The notes under the pieces are model-generated. The model saw only the letters and a program-made list of their open reading frames with translations, ran no database searches and was not told the origin of the DNA. Positions 1-9,742 of a DNA stretch of 35,858 nucleotides are shown one piece after another (the first letter of the stretch is position 1; the number at the start of each line of letters is the position of its first letter). Origin of the DNA: an uncultured Polaribacter sp. (lineage in GTDB: Bacteria; Bacteroidota; Bacteroidia; Flavobacteriales; Flavobacteriaceae); NCBI GenBank assembly GCA_913061165.1, contig CAJXTJ010000008.1, positions 1 through 35,858 on the forward strand, in the 5' to 3' direction. The position numbers and the translations under genes are program-made.

Positions 1-13
1 GTATAAGAGACAG
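1..13 (+). other. Probable residual Nextera/Tn5 mosaic-end adapter (GTATAAGAGACAG)
   Basis: Bases 1-13 equal the last 13 nt of the 19-nt mosaic end AGATGTGTATAAGAGACAG, exactly at the window edge. Confidence 0.85.
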
Positions 14-599
14 ATATTTATGTTTTTATTAAAAAATATTAATTAAAACAGGATTTTTTTATTAATAATGTAATTCGAGTCACGAGATTTCACTTAGAAT
101 TCGACCGTCACCCACTAGTAATTACCATGTATAGTGGGTGTAATGCAGTAATGGTATATTTTTATTACAGTAAATCTGTTATTGTTTTAGAAATAAGTAG
201 AAAACGTTTAAGTATTCGAAATAATAGGTAAACATTGTTGTTTTTAGATTGTTTGTGCTTTATTGAGATAGTGGAGTTATTTTGGCATTTTTTTTGTCTT
301 TATCTATCTCTCTCGTTATTTTTTGTGTATTGATTTTATTTTGATGTGTTAAATCATAGTCTTTAATATAAAACAGTGGGTTTAGCGAAAATCAAATTTT
401 TATTCCATCATAAGTCGGTGTGCAAATCATCTACCCCTTGATCGGCATGAATTGTTGCTTTGTTTACAGGATTTTTGTATTCTCCACTTATCCGAAGTTT
501 CTGGTCCGATTAAATATAAAGCTATCCACTTTTTATGAGAAATTTTGCTTAAAGTTGAATTTGTATGTATTGCAGTATAAGTATATATGTCTAATTTTT

Positions 600-635
600 C
601 TTAAACTTCTTAAACTTCTTAAACTTCTTAAACTT
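600..635. repeat. Perfect tandem repeat, 4 x 9 bp (CTTAAACTT)
   Basis: Read directly: four contiguous CTTAAACTT copies followed by a degenerate TATAAACTC. Confidence 0.9.
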
Positions 636-1096
636 TATAAACTCATAAAGTTTTCAATCCCTTATTTAGTTTTAAGTGATTATTTACCATTTAATTCAGT
701 TTGTCTTCCTATTGATATGGCTTTTACAAGGGCAAATAATATAGGTAGGGTTTCACTACTGTCTTAGATTGTTCCGGAAGCTGTTTTTTCTAATGCAAAG
801 TTTATGTGCACAAGAAGCGTCAGAAGCATCGCTAAAATTCCTCTAAACTTTGTTTTTATTATTTATTTGATTTAGATCAAAAATTTAATTGTTATTGTGA
901 AATAACCAGGTATGGATGTATTTGATTTTAAATTTTTTTTAGGTTCAGAATAGACAATTTATTAGTTGTTTATCTATTTAATATAAATTAATAGTATTTT
1001 AAATATTTGGAAGGTCTTGCCAAAGTGGACTTAATTAAGGGTAATTTTTTTTTACTAAGGTTTTTTAGTAAAAAAAAGTAAAGAAGTTTTTTTCTT

Positions 1097-2761
1097 TTAA
1101 AAGAAATTTACCCAATTCACAAAGAATTGTGTGTTTTTAAAATCTAACGGATTTTTGGTATTCGTGCCAACTGCAGTAGAGATGTTAATTTGAGAATTAT
1201 TCGAATTAAACAAGTAGCCAAGGCCAAGGCTGTATAGTTTTTCTTTACTGTTGGTTGTAGAAATTAATGCCAGGTCTGTAATCGTATACATATAAGAACT
1301 TTTAGATGTTTGGTATCTAAATTCTATATTCTGTAATAAATAGTTTTTCACAAAAATGCTCTGTTCATTAAAGCCTCTTATAGAATTATTTCCTCCAATT
1401 CTATATAATTCATTATCAAAATAGTTTGTAGAATTCAATATTCCGGTTTCGTTTCTAAAGTAGATGCTGTTTTTTCTGTTTAAATCTAACAAATATGCAA
1501 TGGTAGTTGCTATTTTAATTTGCTGAGAGGCATTGTCAATTGTTTTTCTTTTTCCAAAAGATGGATTTATTTTTATAAAAAATAGGTCATTCCTAAAAAA
1601 ATCATTTTTTAAAATTTTATATTCATACCCAAATCCAAGAAAGTAATTTTCGTAGGTGCTAATATTATCAGAACTAGTTTTTGTGTTGTTTTCGGAATTT
1701 TCAGAATCAAAAGACATGAATAAATTAGCATTATTTTTTATTTGATATTTTAGATTTACGTTTAAATGGGTATTTAAAAAAGTGGAGTCTTGTTTATAAA
1801 TAGAAAATGTAAATTCTGGACTTAATTTAGAGTTATAAATATAAGGTGTGTTTACTGATATTGATAACTCTTGTTTTTCGTTTCCGAAACGATTCCATAA
1901 TAAATTTAATTGTTCTCCTTTATTTAAAACATTCTTCAATTTTAAGTCTAGATATCCATTAAATTGTAATTTTCCATTTTCTTGAGAAGTAAAGTTTACA
2001 AGGCCGTCAAAACTACTTCCTTGTATTTTTTTTAAATAAACGTATATAAAGGTAGAATCTTTTGTGAATAATGTTTCCGGAGGCTTTGTTTCAGAAACAA
2101 AATCTAGTCCTTTAGATAATTTAGAAATTTCCATCAATTTCTTTTTATTAAAAGTGGTTTTAGAATCAATATTTAAATAATTTTTTATAAATGATTTTGG
2201 AAAATTTTCATACCCCTTAAATATGACCTTATCTATTTTTCTTTTTTTAGAAGAAGTGATATCAATTTCGGCATATAGTATCTTATGATGGATTCTTAAT
2301 TTTTTTAATTTAATTTTAGAAAAAGCATTTCCCTGGCGTTCTTGAGAGGTTGAAATTTCATTTAAAATTTCTTCTAATTGATTTATAGGTACTCTAATAT
2401 AATTATTTTTGAAGTTATATTTTTGTAAAATCTGGTTGCTGATGCTCTTGTGTTTTAGAAATACAGAGTCTACCTTCTTATCAAGATTTAAATAAGCAAT
2501 ATACTTTTTACCCTCTTGCGCAACGCTGTCTATTCTGCTTAAGAAATATCCGTTCATTTTAAGTTGTTTCTGAACGCTATTTAATTCAACATATATCGCT
2601 GTAGAATCTGTATGTTTTGTTTTATATTTAATTTTAGAAAGAAATATATTTTCAGTTGTTTTAGTTGAATTTAGTTCAAGACTAAAATCTTGAGAACATA
2701 CTGCAGATGTATGCCCAAGTATAGCTATTATTAAAAAGAGGTGTATGTTTTTTTTATACAA
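1097..2761 (-). CDS. Omp85/BamA-TamA-superfamily outer membrane protein (POTRA-like N-terminus plus barrel)
   Basis: 554 aa with signal peptide-like N-terminus; 'YRIGGNNSIRGFNEQSI' matches the Omp85 L6-loop RGF motif; C-terminal aromatic residue. The ORF start codon is TTG, so the exact start is uncertain. Confidence 0.8.
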   Translation of the reverse strand: MYKKNIHLFLIIAILGHTSAVCSQDFSLELNSTKTTENIFLSKIKYKTKHTDSTAIYVELNSVQKQLKMNGYFLSRIDSVAQEGKKYIAYLNLDKKVDSVFLKHKSISNQILQKYNFKNNYIRVPINQLEEILNEISTSQERQGNAFSKIKLKKLRIHHKILYAEIDITSSKKRKIDKVIFKGYENFPKSFIKNYLNIDSKTTFNKKKLMEISKLSKGLDFVSETKPPETLFTKDSTFIYVYLKKIQGSSFDGLVNFTSQENGKLQFNGYLDLKLKNVLNKGEQLNLLWNRFGNEKQELSISVNTPYIYNSKLSPEFTFSIYKQDSTFLNTHLNVNLKYQIKNNANLFMSFDSENSENNTKTSSDNISTYENYFLGFGYEYKILKNDFFRNDLFFIKINPSFGKRKTIDNASQQIKIATTIAYLLDLNRKNSIYFRNETGILNSTNYFDNELYRIGGNNSIRGFNEQSIFVKNYLLQNIEFRYQTSKSSYMYTITDLALISTTNSKEKLYSLGLGYLFNSNNSQINISTAVGTNTKNPLDFKNTQFFVNWVNFF

Positions 2762-2872
2762 TAGATACGCTGTTTTTGAATTTCAAATGTATCTAAAAAC
2801 AGTTACAATAGAAAGTATAAATACTTTTTTAAAAAATAAGTTCATGATATTAGAAAGGTTAGAAATTATTTG

Positions 2873-2880
2873 TACATTTG
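2873..2880 (+). promoter_or_regulatory. Candidate -7 element TACATTTG upstream of rpsL
   Basis: Matches Bacteroidota TAnnTTTG; weak -33 (TTAG, 2850-2853) at 19-nt spacing. Confidence 0.55.
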
Positions 2881-2937
2881 CAAACTCTGAAAAAAGAGAC
2901 AAGTTTAATTATAAACGAAAAAAAGCAATTATTTAGT

Positions 2938-3312
2938 ATGCCTACTATTCAACAATTAGTTCGTAAAGGAAGAACCAAAATAACTAAGAAGAGTAAATCG
3001 GCTGCTTTGTCGTCTTGTCCTCAAAGACGTGGAGTTTGTACACGTGTTTATACTACAACACCAAAGAAACCTAATTCAGCAATGCGTAAAGTTGCCAGAG
3101 TTAGATTGACAAATGGTAATGAGATAAACGCATACATTCCAGGTGAAGGACATAACTTACAAGAGCACTCGATAGTATTAGTTAGAGGTGGAAGGGTAAA
3201 GGATTTGCCAGGTGTAAAGTATCACGTAGTACGTGGAGCTTTAGATACTGCGGGAGTTGAGGGGAGAACCCAAAGACGATCAAAGTACGGTGCAAAACGC
3301 CCAAAGAAGTAA
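2938..3312 (+). CDS. rpsL: 30S ribosomal protein S12
   Basis: [14 protein letters not shown]...[17 protein letters not shown]. Start trimmed to the ATG at 2938 from the ORF-track start 2878. Confidence 0.98.
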   Translation: MPTIQQLVRKGRTKITKKSKSAALSSCPQRRGVCTRVYTTTPKKPNSAMRKVARVRLTNGNEINAYIPGEGHNLQEHSIVLVRGGRVKDLPGVKYHVVRGALDTAGVEGRTQRRSKYGAKRPKK

Positions 3313-3447
3313 AAGCGTTATAAGTAAAGAACTGTAATTTCTAAAAATTATAACAGTTTGTTTTAGATTTTTTTAAAACAACTATAGTAGCTAGAAAGCA
3401 CAGTTAAGAGCAAGTAACAAATCAATTAACTTTTTTAATGTAAAGAC

Positions 3448-3924
3448 ATGAGAAAAAGAGCAGCAAAAAAAAGAGTCTTATTACCAGACCCTAAATTTAA
3501 CGATCAGTTAGTAACTAGATTCGTTAACAATTTAATGTGGGCAGGTAAAAAGTCAGTAGCTTTTAAAGTATTTTATGATGCGTTAGACATCGTAGAGGAA
3601 AGAAAAGGTGAAGAAGAAAAGTCAGCCTTAGAAATTTGGAAAGATGGTTTGTCAAATGTAATGCCACACGTAGAGGTAAGATCTCGTCGTGTAGGTGGTG
3701 CTACATTTCAAATCCCAATGCAAATTAGACCAGACCGTAAGGTTTCTATGGCTATTAAATGGATGATTTTGTATACTCGTAAGAGAAACGAGAAAACAAT
3801 GGCACAGCGTTTAGCTGCTGAAATTTTAGCTGCGGCTAAAGAAGAAGGTGCTGCTGTTAAAAAACGTACAGATACTCACAAAATGGCAGAAGCTAACAAA
3901 GCATTCTCTCACTTTAGATTTTAA
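3448..3924 (+). CDS. rpsG: 30S ribosomal protein S7
   Basis: MRKRAAKKR...[25 protein letters not shown]. Confidence 0.98.
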   Translation: MRKRAAKKRVLLPDPKFNDQLVTRFVNNLMWAGKKSVAFKVFYDALDIVEERKGEEEKSALEIWKDGLSNVMPHVEVRSRRVGGATFQIPMQIRPDRKVSMAIKWMILYTRKRNEKTMAQRLAAEILAAAKEEGAAVKKRTDTHKMAEANKAFSHFRF

Positions 3925-3929
3925 TAGAT

Positions 3930-6047
3930 ATGGCTAGAGATTTAAGATATACTAGAAATATTGGTATTGCAGCACATATTGATGCTGGTAAAACCACTAC
4001 TACAGAACGTGTATTGTATTATACAGGTGTTTCTCATAAGATTGGAGAAGTACATGATGGTGCAGCTACTATGGACTGGATGGAGCAAGAGCAAGAAAGA
4101 GGTATTACAATTACTTCTGCTGCTACTACTTGTACTTGGCAATTTCCAAAAGAAAATGCTGAAGTTTTAGAAGACACCAAGGATTATCACTTTAATATTA
4201 TTGACACACCAGGTCACGTAGATTTTACTGTAGAAGTAAATAGATCTTTACGTGTTTTGGATGGTTTAGTATTTTTGTTTTCAGCAGTTGATGGTGTTGA
4301 GCCACAATCTGAAACCAACTGGAGACTTGCAGACAACTACAAAGTGCCAAGAATTGGTTTTGTAAATAAAATGGACCGTCAAGGATCTGATTTTATGATG
4401 GTTTGTAAGCAAGTGAAAGAAATGCTAGGTTCTAACGCAGTGCCAATTGTTTTAAATATTGGTGACGAGGAGAACTTTAAAGGTATTGTAGATCTTGTGA
4501 AGAACAGAGCTATTGTATGGCACGAAGAAGGTATGGGAGCAACATTTGATGTTGTAGATATTCCAGAAGAATTAAAAGAAGAAGCAAAAATTCTACGTGG
4601 TAAACTTATTGAAGAGGTTGCTGCTTATGATGAAGATTTGTTAGAAAAATACATGGAGGATGAAGACTCTATAACAGAAGACGAAGTGCACGCTGCATTG
4701 AGAGCTGCTGTAATGGACATGTCTATCATTCCTATGATTTGTGGTTCTGCATTTAAAAATAAAGGGGTTCAGTTTCTATTAGATGCTGTATGTCGTTATT
4801 TACCCTCTCCAATGGACAAAGAAGGTATTGTAGGTGTAAACCCAGATACAGACGAACAAGAGTTACGTAAACCAAGTGTAGATGAGCCTTTTGCTGCTTT
4901 AGCATTTAAGATTGCTACAGATCCTTTTGTAGGTCGTTTAGCATTTTTTAGAGCATACTCTGGTCGTTTAGATGCAGGTTCTTACGTTTTAAATAATCGT
5001 TCTGGTAAGAAAGAACGTATTTCACGTATTTATCAAATGCATGCTAATAAGCAGAATGCAATTGACTATATTGAGGCGGGAGATATTGGTGCTGCTGTAG
5101 GTTTTAAATCTATAAAAACAGGAGATACTTTATCAGCTGAGAAATTTCCAATTGTTTTAGAATCTATGGATTTTCCAGATCCAGTAATTGGTATTGCTGT
5201 TGAGCCTAAAACAAAAGCGGATGTAGATAAGTTAGGTATTGGTCTTGGTAAGTTAGCCGAAGAAGATCCTACGTTTACAGTTCGTTCAGACGAAGCTTCA
5301 GGACAGACTATTATTTCTGGAATGGGTGAATTACATTTAGATGTAATTGTAGATCGTTTAAGACGTGAATTTAAAGTTGAAGTAAACCAAGGGCAACCTC
5401 AGGTTGAATACAAAGAAGCTATTACCGCTGAAGCGCAGCACAGAGAAGTTTATAAGAAACAATCTGGTGGTCGTGGTAAGTTTGCTGATATTGCATTTAC
5501 TATCGGCCCAGCCGATGAAGGTGTTCAAGGATTGCAATTTGCATCTGTTATTAAAGGGGGTAATGTTCCTAGAGAATTTGTACCTTCTGTAGAGAAAGGT
5601 TTCAAAGAAGCTATGAAAAATGGTCCTTTAGCAGGGTATGAAATGGATTCTATGAAAGTTACATTAAGAGATGGTTCTTTTCACGCTGTGGATTCAGATG
5701 CATTATCTTTTGAATTAGCTGCAAGAATGGGCTATAAAGCTTCAGCGAAAGTTGCTAAAGCGAAAATCATGGAGCCTTTGATGAAGTTAGAAGTGCTAAC
5801 TCCAGAAGCTAACATGGGTGATATAGTTGGAGATTTGAACAGAAGAAGAGGACAAGTAAATGACATGAGTGATCGTGCTGGTTCTAAAGTTGTAAAAGCG
5901 ATCGTACCATTATCAGAAATGTTTGGTTATGTAACTGCTTTAAGAACGATGTCTTCTGGTAGAGCTACTTCTACTATGGAATTTTCACATTACGCAGAAA
6001 CTCCTTCAAATATATCTGAAGAAGTAATTGCAAAATCTAAAGGTTAA
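3930..6047 (+). CDS. fusA: Translation elongation factor G
   Basis: [41 protein letters not shown]. Confidence 0.98.
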   Translation: MARDLRYTRNIGIAAHIDAGKTTTTERVLYYTGVSHKIGEVHDGAATMDWMEQEQERGITITSAATTCTWQFPKENAEVLEDTKDYHFNIIDTPGHVDFTVEVNRSLRVLDGLVFLFSAVDGVEPQSETNWRLADNYKVPRIGFVNKMDRQGSDFMMVCKQVKEMLGSNAVPIVLNIGDEENFKGIVDLVKNRAIVWHEEGMGATFDVVDIPEELKEEAKILRGKLIEEVAAYDEDLLEKYMEDEDSITEDEVHAALRAAVMDMSIIPMICGSAFKNKGVQFLLDAVCRYLPSPMDKEGIVGVNPDTDEQELRKPSVDEPFAALAFKIATDPFVGRLAFFRAYSGRLDAGSYVLNNRSGKKERISRIYQMHANKQNAIDYIEAGDIGAAVGFKSIKTGDTLSAEKFPIVLESMDFPDPVIGIAVEPKTKADVDKLGIGLGKLAEEDPTFTVRSDEASGQTIISGMGELHLDVIVDRLRREFKVEVNQGQPQVEYKEAITAEAQHREVYKKQSGGRGKFADIAFTIGPADEGVQGLQFASVIKGGNVPREFVPSVEKGFKEAMKNGPLAGYEMDSMKVTLRDGSFHAVDSDALSFELAARMGYKASAKVAKAKIMEPLMKLEVLTPEANMGDIVGDLNRRRGQVNDMSDRAGSKVVKAIVPLSEMFGYVTALRTMSSGRATSTMEFSHYAETPSNISEEVIAKSKG

Positions 6048-6066
6048 TCTACTTAATAATTACAAG

Positions 6067-6372
6067 ATGAGTCAAAAAATTAGAATTAAATTAAAGTCTT
6101 ACGATTACAACTTAGTAGATAAATCTGCTGAAAAAATTGTAAAGACGGTAAAAAGTACAGGTGCTGTTGTAAACGGACCAATACCATTACCAACACATAA
6201 AAAGATTTTTACTGTATTGCGTTCACCTCACGTAAACAAAAAATCTAGAGAGCAATTTCAGTTAGCTTCTTACAAAAGATTATTAGACATCTATAGTTCT
6301 TCTTCGAAAACTATTGATGCTTTAATGAAACTTGAGTTACCAAGTGGTGTTGAAGTTGAGATTAAAGTATAA
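6067..6372 (+). CDS. rpsJ: 30S ribosomal protein S10
   Basis: [25 protein letters not shown]; start trimmed to the ATG at 6067. Confidence 0.97.
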   Translation: MSQKIRIKLKSYDYNLVDKSAEKIVKTVKSTGAVVNGPIPLPTHKKIFTVLRSPHVNKKSREQFQLASYKRLLDIYSSSSKTIDALMKLELPSGVEVEIKV

Positions 6373-6382
6373 GTAAAATATT

Positions 6383-6418
6383 AACTTTCGGTTTAATTTT
6401 GTTAAACCGAAAGTTTTT
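6383..6418 (+). terminator. rpsJ-distal hairpin (14-bp perfect stem, 5-nt loop, short T tract)
   Basis: AACTTTCGGTTTAA (6383-6396), TTTTG loop, TTAAACCGAAAGTT (6402-6415), then TTT. Confidence 0.65.
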
Positions 6419-6428
6419 AATACTTTTG
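6398..6428 (+). promoter_or_regulatory. Candidate promoter for rplC: TTTG-N19-TACTTTTG
   Basis: TTTG 6398-6401, TACTTTTG 6421-6428, 19-nt spacer; same geometry as the promoter called upstream of tRNA-Lys. Confidence 0.75.
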
Positions 6429-6529
6429 CAACCCGAATTAGAGTAGGGTTAAGCTATTTTTTGAGTTTAAATTCAATAATAGTAACATGTCCAGAGCGTT
6501 TCGCGAAGGAAAAACGGAAAAAACAAAAT

Positions 6530-6561
6530 CAGCGTTGAATTTGTTTACGCTGTTTTTTTTT
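6530..6561 (+). terminator. Attenuator-like terminator in the rplC leader
   Basis: CAGCGT (6530-6535) / ACGCTG (6547-6552) followed by 9 T; A-rich 5' flank. Confidence 0.6.
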
Positions 6562-6662
6562 GAACAATCGCAAAGGTCACAAATGAAACAATAGTTTCGA
6601 ACAAATAATTATTAATATAGACGCGCTGGATACTATGTTCTATCGTCTAAAATTTTAACTAA

Positions 6663-7280
6663 ATGTCTGGGTTAATAGGAAGAAAGATTGGGATGACCAG
6701 CTTATTTGATGAAAACGGGAAGAATATTCCTTGTACAGTAATCGAAGCGGGTCCTTGTGTTGTCACTCAGGTCAGAACCGAAGAGGTTGACGGCTATAGT
6801 GCGTTACAGCTTGGTTTCGATGACAAAAAAGCAAAAAGTTCTAACAAAGCGTTAGAGGGCCACTTTAAAAAAGCTGGTACTACTGCTAAGAAAAAAGTTG
6901 TTGAATTTCAAGGATTTGAAGGAGAGTATAAATTAGGAGATTCTATATCTGTAAGTCACTTTGAAGAAGGTGAATTTGTGGATGTTTCTGGTGTTTCTAA
7001 AGGTAAAGGTTTTCAAGGTGTTGTAAAACGTCATGGATTTGCCGGTGTTGGTCAAGCAACTCACGGACAACATAACCGTTTAAGAGCTCCCGGATCAATT
7101 GGTGCTGCATCTTATCCAGCAAGAGTATTCAAAGGAATGCGAATGGCAGGTAGAATGGGTGGAGATAAAGTGAAAGTACAAAACTTAAGAGTATTAAAAG
7201 TAGTTGCTGAAAAGAACTTACTTGTTGTTAAAGGAGCAATTCCTGGACACAAAAATGCTTTTGTAACTATTCAGAAATAA
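6663..7280 (+). CDS. rplC: 50S ribosomal protein L3
   Basis: [19 protein letters not shown]...[13 protein letters not shown]. Confidence 0.98.
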   Translation: MSGLIGRKIGMTSLFDENGKNIPCTVIEAGPCVVTQVRTEEVDGYSALQLGFDDKKAKSSNKALEGHFKKAGTTAKKKVVEFQGFEGEYKLGDSISVSHFEEGEFVDVSGVSKGKGFQGVVKRHGFAGVGQATHGQHNRLRAPGSIGAASYPARVFKGMRMAGRMGGDKVKVQNLRVLKVVAEKNLLVVKGAIPGHKNAFVTIQK

Positions 7281-7909
7281 TGAAAGTAGCAGTTTTAGAT
7301 ATTACAGGAAAAGATACAGGTAGAAAGGTTGAGCTTTCTAAGGATGTATTCGGAATAGAGCCTAATGATCACGCTATTTATTTAGACGTAAAGCAATACT
7401 TGGCAAATCAACGTCAGGGAACGCACAAGTCTAAAGAAAGAGCTGAAATAGCAGGTTCAACTAGAAAGATAAAAAAACAAAAAGGTACTGGTACTGCAAG
7501 AGCAGGTTCTATCAAATCTGGAGTTTTTAGAGGTGGTGGACGTATGTTCGGACCAAGACCTAGAGATTATTCTTTTAAATTGAATAAAAACTTAAAGCGT
7601 TTGGCACGTAAGTCGGCTTTAAGTATTCAAGCAAGCGATAAAAATGTGATAGTTGTTGAAGATTTCAATTTTGAAACTCCAAAGACTAAAAATTTCTTAG
7701 ACGTATTAAAAGCGTTAGAGTTAGAAACAAAAAAGTCATTGTTTGTGTTAGGTAGTGAAAATGCAAATGTGTATTTATCATCACGTAACTTAAAAAAATC
7801 TAAAGTAATTAAAGCTTCAGAATTATATACTTATGGTGTTTTAAACACGAACAAGCTTATAATAACTGAGAGCTCTTTAGAAGATATAAACACAAATTTA
7901 AGCAAATAG
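7280..7909 (+). CDS. rplD: 50S ribosomal protein L4
   Basis: L4 motifs ([17 protein letters not shown]...[12 protein letters not shown]); operon position. Confidence 0.97.
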   Translation: MKVAVLDITGKDTGRKVELSKDVFGIEPNDHAIYLDVKQYLANQRQGTHKSKERAEIAGSTRKIKKQKGTGTARAGSIKSGVFRGGGRMFGPRPRDYSFKLNKNLKRLARKSALSIQASDKNVIVVEDFNFETPKTKNFLDVLKALELETKKSLFVLGSENANVYLSSRNLKKSKVIKASELYTYGVLNTNKLIITESSLEDINTNLSK

Positions 7910-7913
7910 GGAT

Positions 7914-8204
7914 ATGAGCATTTTAATAAAACCTATTATCACGGAAAAAGCTACAAGCGATAGTGAAGTATTTAATCGTTATACATTTGTAGTAGATAGA
8001 AAGGCTAATAAATTAGAAATTAAGGGAGCTGTTGAAGCAACTTACGGAGTTTCTATTTCAAGTGTAAGAACTTTAAATTACCCAATACAAAGAAATACTA
8101 AGTTTACTAAAAAAGGTTTAGTTACTGGTATTAAAAGTGGGTATAAAAAAGCTATTGTACAGTTAGCAGAAGGAGATAGTATTGATTTTTATAACAATCT
8201 TTAA
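7914..8204 (+). CDS. rplW: 50S ribosomal protein L23
   Basis: IKPIITEKAT...YTFVVDRKANKLEIKGAVE. Confidence 0.96.
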   Translation: MSILIKPIITEKATSDSEVFNRYTFVVDRKANKLEIKGAVEATYGVSISSVRTLNYPIQRNTKFTKKGLVTGIKSGYKKAIVQLAEGDSIDFYNNL

Positions 8205-8213
8205 AAGACAAAA

Positions 8214-9038
8214 ATGTCAGTTAGAAAATTAAAGCCAATAACACCAGGTCAGCGTTTTAGAGTTGTAAATGGGTTCGACACCATAACAACTGATAAGCCG
8301 GAGAAAAGTTTACTTGCTCCGAAAAAACGATCTGGAGGTCGAAACAATCAGGGTAGAATGACAACACGTAATATCGGTGGAGGTCATAAACAAAAATATC
8401 GTATTATCGATTTTAAAAGAGATAAGCAAGGTATTCCTGCAACAGTTAAAACTATAGAGTACGATCCAAATCGTACTGCGTTTATCGCTTTACTTAGTTA
8501 TGCTGATGGAGAAAAGCGTTATGTGATTGCACAAAACGGTTTAAAAGTAGGTCAAGTAATTGTTTCAGGAGAAGGTGTAAAGCCAGAAATTGGAAACGGA
8601 ATGCTTTTAAGTGAAATACCTTTAGGATCTACAATCTCATGTATTGAATTACGTCCAGGTCAAGGTGCTGTTATGGCACGTTCAGCTGGTTCTTTTGCAC
8701 AATTATTAGCAAAGGAGAGTAAGTATGCAACTGTAAAGTTACCTTCTGGTGAAACGAGATATGTCTTGTTAACATGTATGGCAACAATTGGAGTAGTATC
8801 TAACTCAGATCACCAATTACTAGTTTCTGGTAAAGCTGGTAGATCTAGATGGTTAGGAAGAAGACCAAGAGTGAATGCAGTAAGAATGAATCCTGTGGAT
8901 CACCCAATGGGTGGTGGTGAAGGACGTGCTTCTGGAGGTCATCCAAGATCTAGAAATGGTATTCCTGCAAAAGGATTTAAGACAAGGTCTAAAACCAAAG
9001 CTAGTAATAAGTATATTTTAGAACGTAGAAAGAAATAA
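8214..9038 (+). CDS. rplB: 50S ribosomal protein L2
   Basis: KPITPGQR...[22 protein letters not shown]...[19 protein letters not shown]. Confidence 0.98.
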   Translation: MSVRKLKPITPGQRFRVVNGFDTITTDKPEKSLLAPKKRSGGRNNQGRMTTRNIGGGHKQKYRIIDFKRDKQGIPATVKTIEYDPNRTAFIALLSYADGEKRYVIAQNGLKVGQVIVSGEGVKPEIGNGMLLSEIPLGSTISCIELRPGQGAVMARSAGSFAQLLAKESKYATVKLPSGETRYVLLTCMATIGVVSNSDHQLLVSGKAGRSRWLGRRPRVNAVRMNPVDHPMGGGEGRASGGHPRSRNGIPAKGFKTRSKTKASNKYILERRKK

Positions 9039-9044
9039 TAAATT

Positions 9045-9323
9045 ATGGCAAGATCATTAAAAAAAGGACCTTTCGTTCACTATAAATTAGAGAAAAAAGT
9101 GTTAGCTAATGTAGAAGCTGGTAATAAATCAGTAATCAAAACTTGGTCTAGAGCAAGTATGATTACTCCAGATTTCGTAGGTCAAACTATCGCCGTTCAT
9201 AATGGCCGTCAGTTTGTACCAGTATTCGTTACAGAAAACATGGTAGGTCACAAATTAGGCGAATTTTCACCAACGCGTTCTTTTAGAGGACATGCAGGTG
9301 CAAAAAACAAAGGAAAAAAATAG
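9045..9323 (+). CDS. rpsS: 30S ribosomal protein S19
   Basis: [19 protein letters not shown]...[16 protein letters not shown]. Confidence 0.98.
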   Translation: MARSLKKGPFVHYKLEKKVLANVEAGNKSVIKTWSRASMITPDFVGQTIAVHNGRQFVPVFVTENMVGHKLGEFSPTRSFRGHAGAKNKGKK

Positions 9324-9326
9324 GCT

Positions 9327-9740
9327 ATGGGAGTTCGTAAAAAAAATATGGCAGATCAGTTAAAAGAAGCTAGAAAGCACCGTGCTTTTGCAAAGCTTAC
9401 TAACTGTCCTACGTCACCAAGAAAAATGCGTTTAGTAGCGGATCAAGTAAGAGGAGTAGAAGTTGAAAAAGCTTTACAAATCTTAAAATTTAGTCCTAAA
9501 GAGGCATCTATAAACTTAGAAAAATTGTTATTGTCTGCTATTGCAAACTGGCAAGCTAAGAATGCAGATGCAGCAATTGAAGAGGCTGGTTTATTTGTGA
9601 AGACTATTTGTGTAGATAGCGCAGGAATGTTAAAAAGATTAAGGCCAGCTCCACAAGGGCGTGCTCATAGAATTCGTAAGCGTTCTAATCACGTTACTTT
9701 AGAATTAGGTGCTAAAAATTTAAGTAATCAAGCTAAGTAG
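9327..9740 (+). CDS. rplV: 50S ribosomal protein L22
   Basis: [23 protein letters not shown]...[17 protein letters not shown]. Confidence 0.97.
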   Translation: MGVRKKNMADQLKEARKHRAFAKLTNCPTSPRKMRLVADQVRGVEVEKALQILKFSPKEASINLEKLLLSAIANWQAKNADAAIEEAGLFVKTICVDSAGMLKRLRPAPQGRAHRIRKRSNHVTLELGAKNLSNQAK

Positions 9741-9742
9741 AA

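Noticed and set aside
70-100. ATTCGAGTCACGAG as a tRNA T-arm remnant or att site
   Set aside because: The 5-bp stem expected to flank TTCGAGT does not pair; no acceptor or anticodon arm visible.
420-767. 115-aa plus-strand ORF in the left-end spacer
   Set aside because: GTG start, low-complexity LKLLKLLKL from a 9-bp tandem repeat, no recognisable domain or upstream signal; probably spurious.
1046-1077. Hairpin TTTTTTTTACTAA / TTAGTAAAAAAAA as a terminator for the Omp85-like gene
   Set aside because: The T run is 5' and the A run 3' on either strand, so there is no U tract after the stem; not a canonical intrinsic terminator.
2745-2936. 63-aa ORF between the Omp85-like gene and rpsL
   Set aside because: Overlaps the divergent promoter region and the Omp85-like start; low-complexity sequence.
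3942-4142. Small ORFs overlapping the fusA 5' region on both strands
   Set aside because: Shadow ORFs within the clear EF-G G domain.
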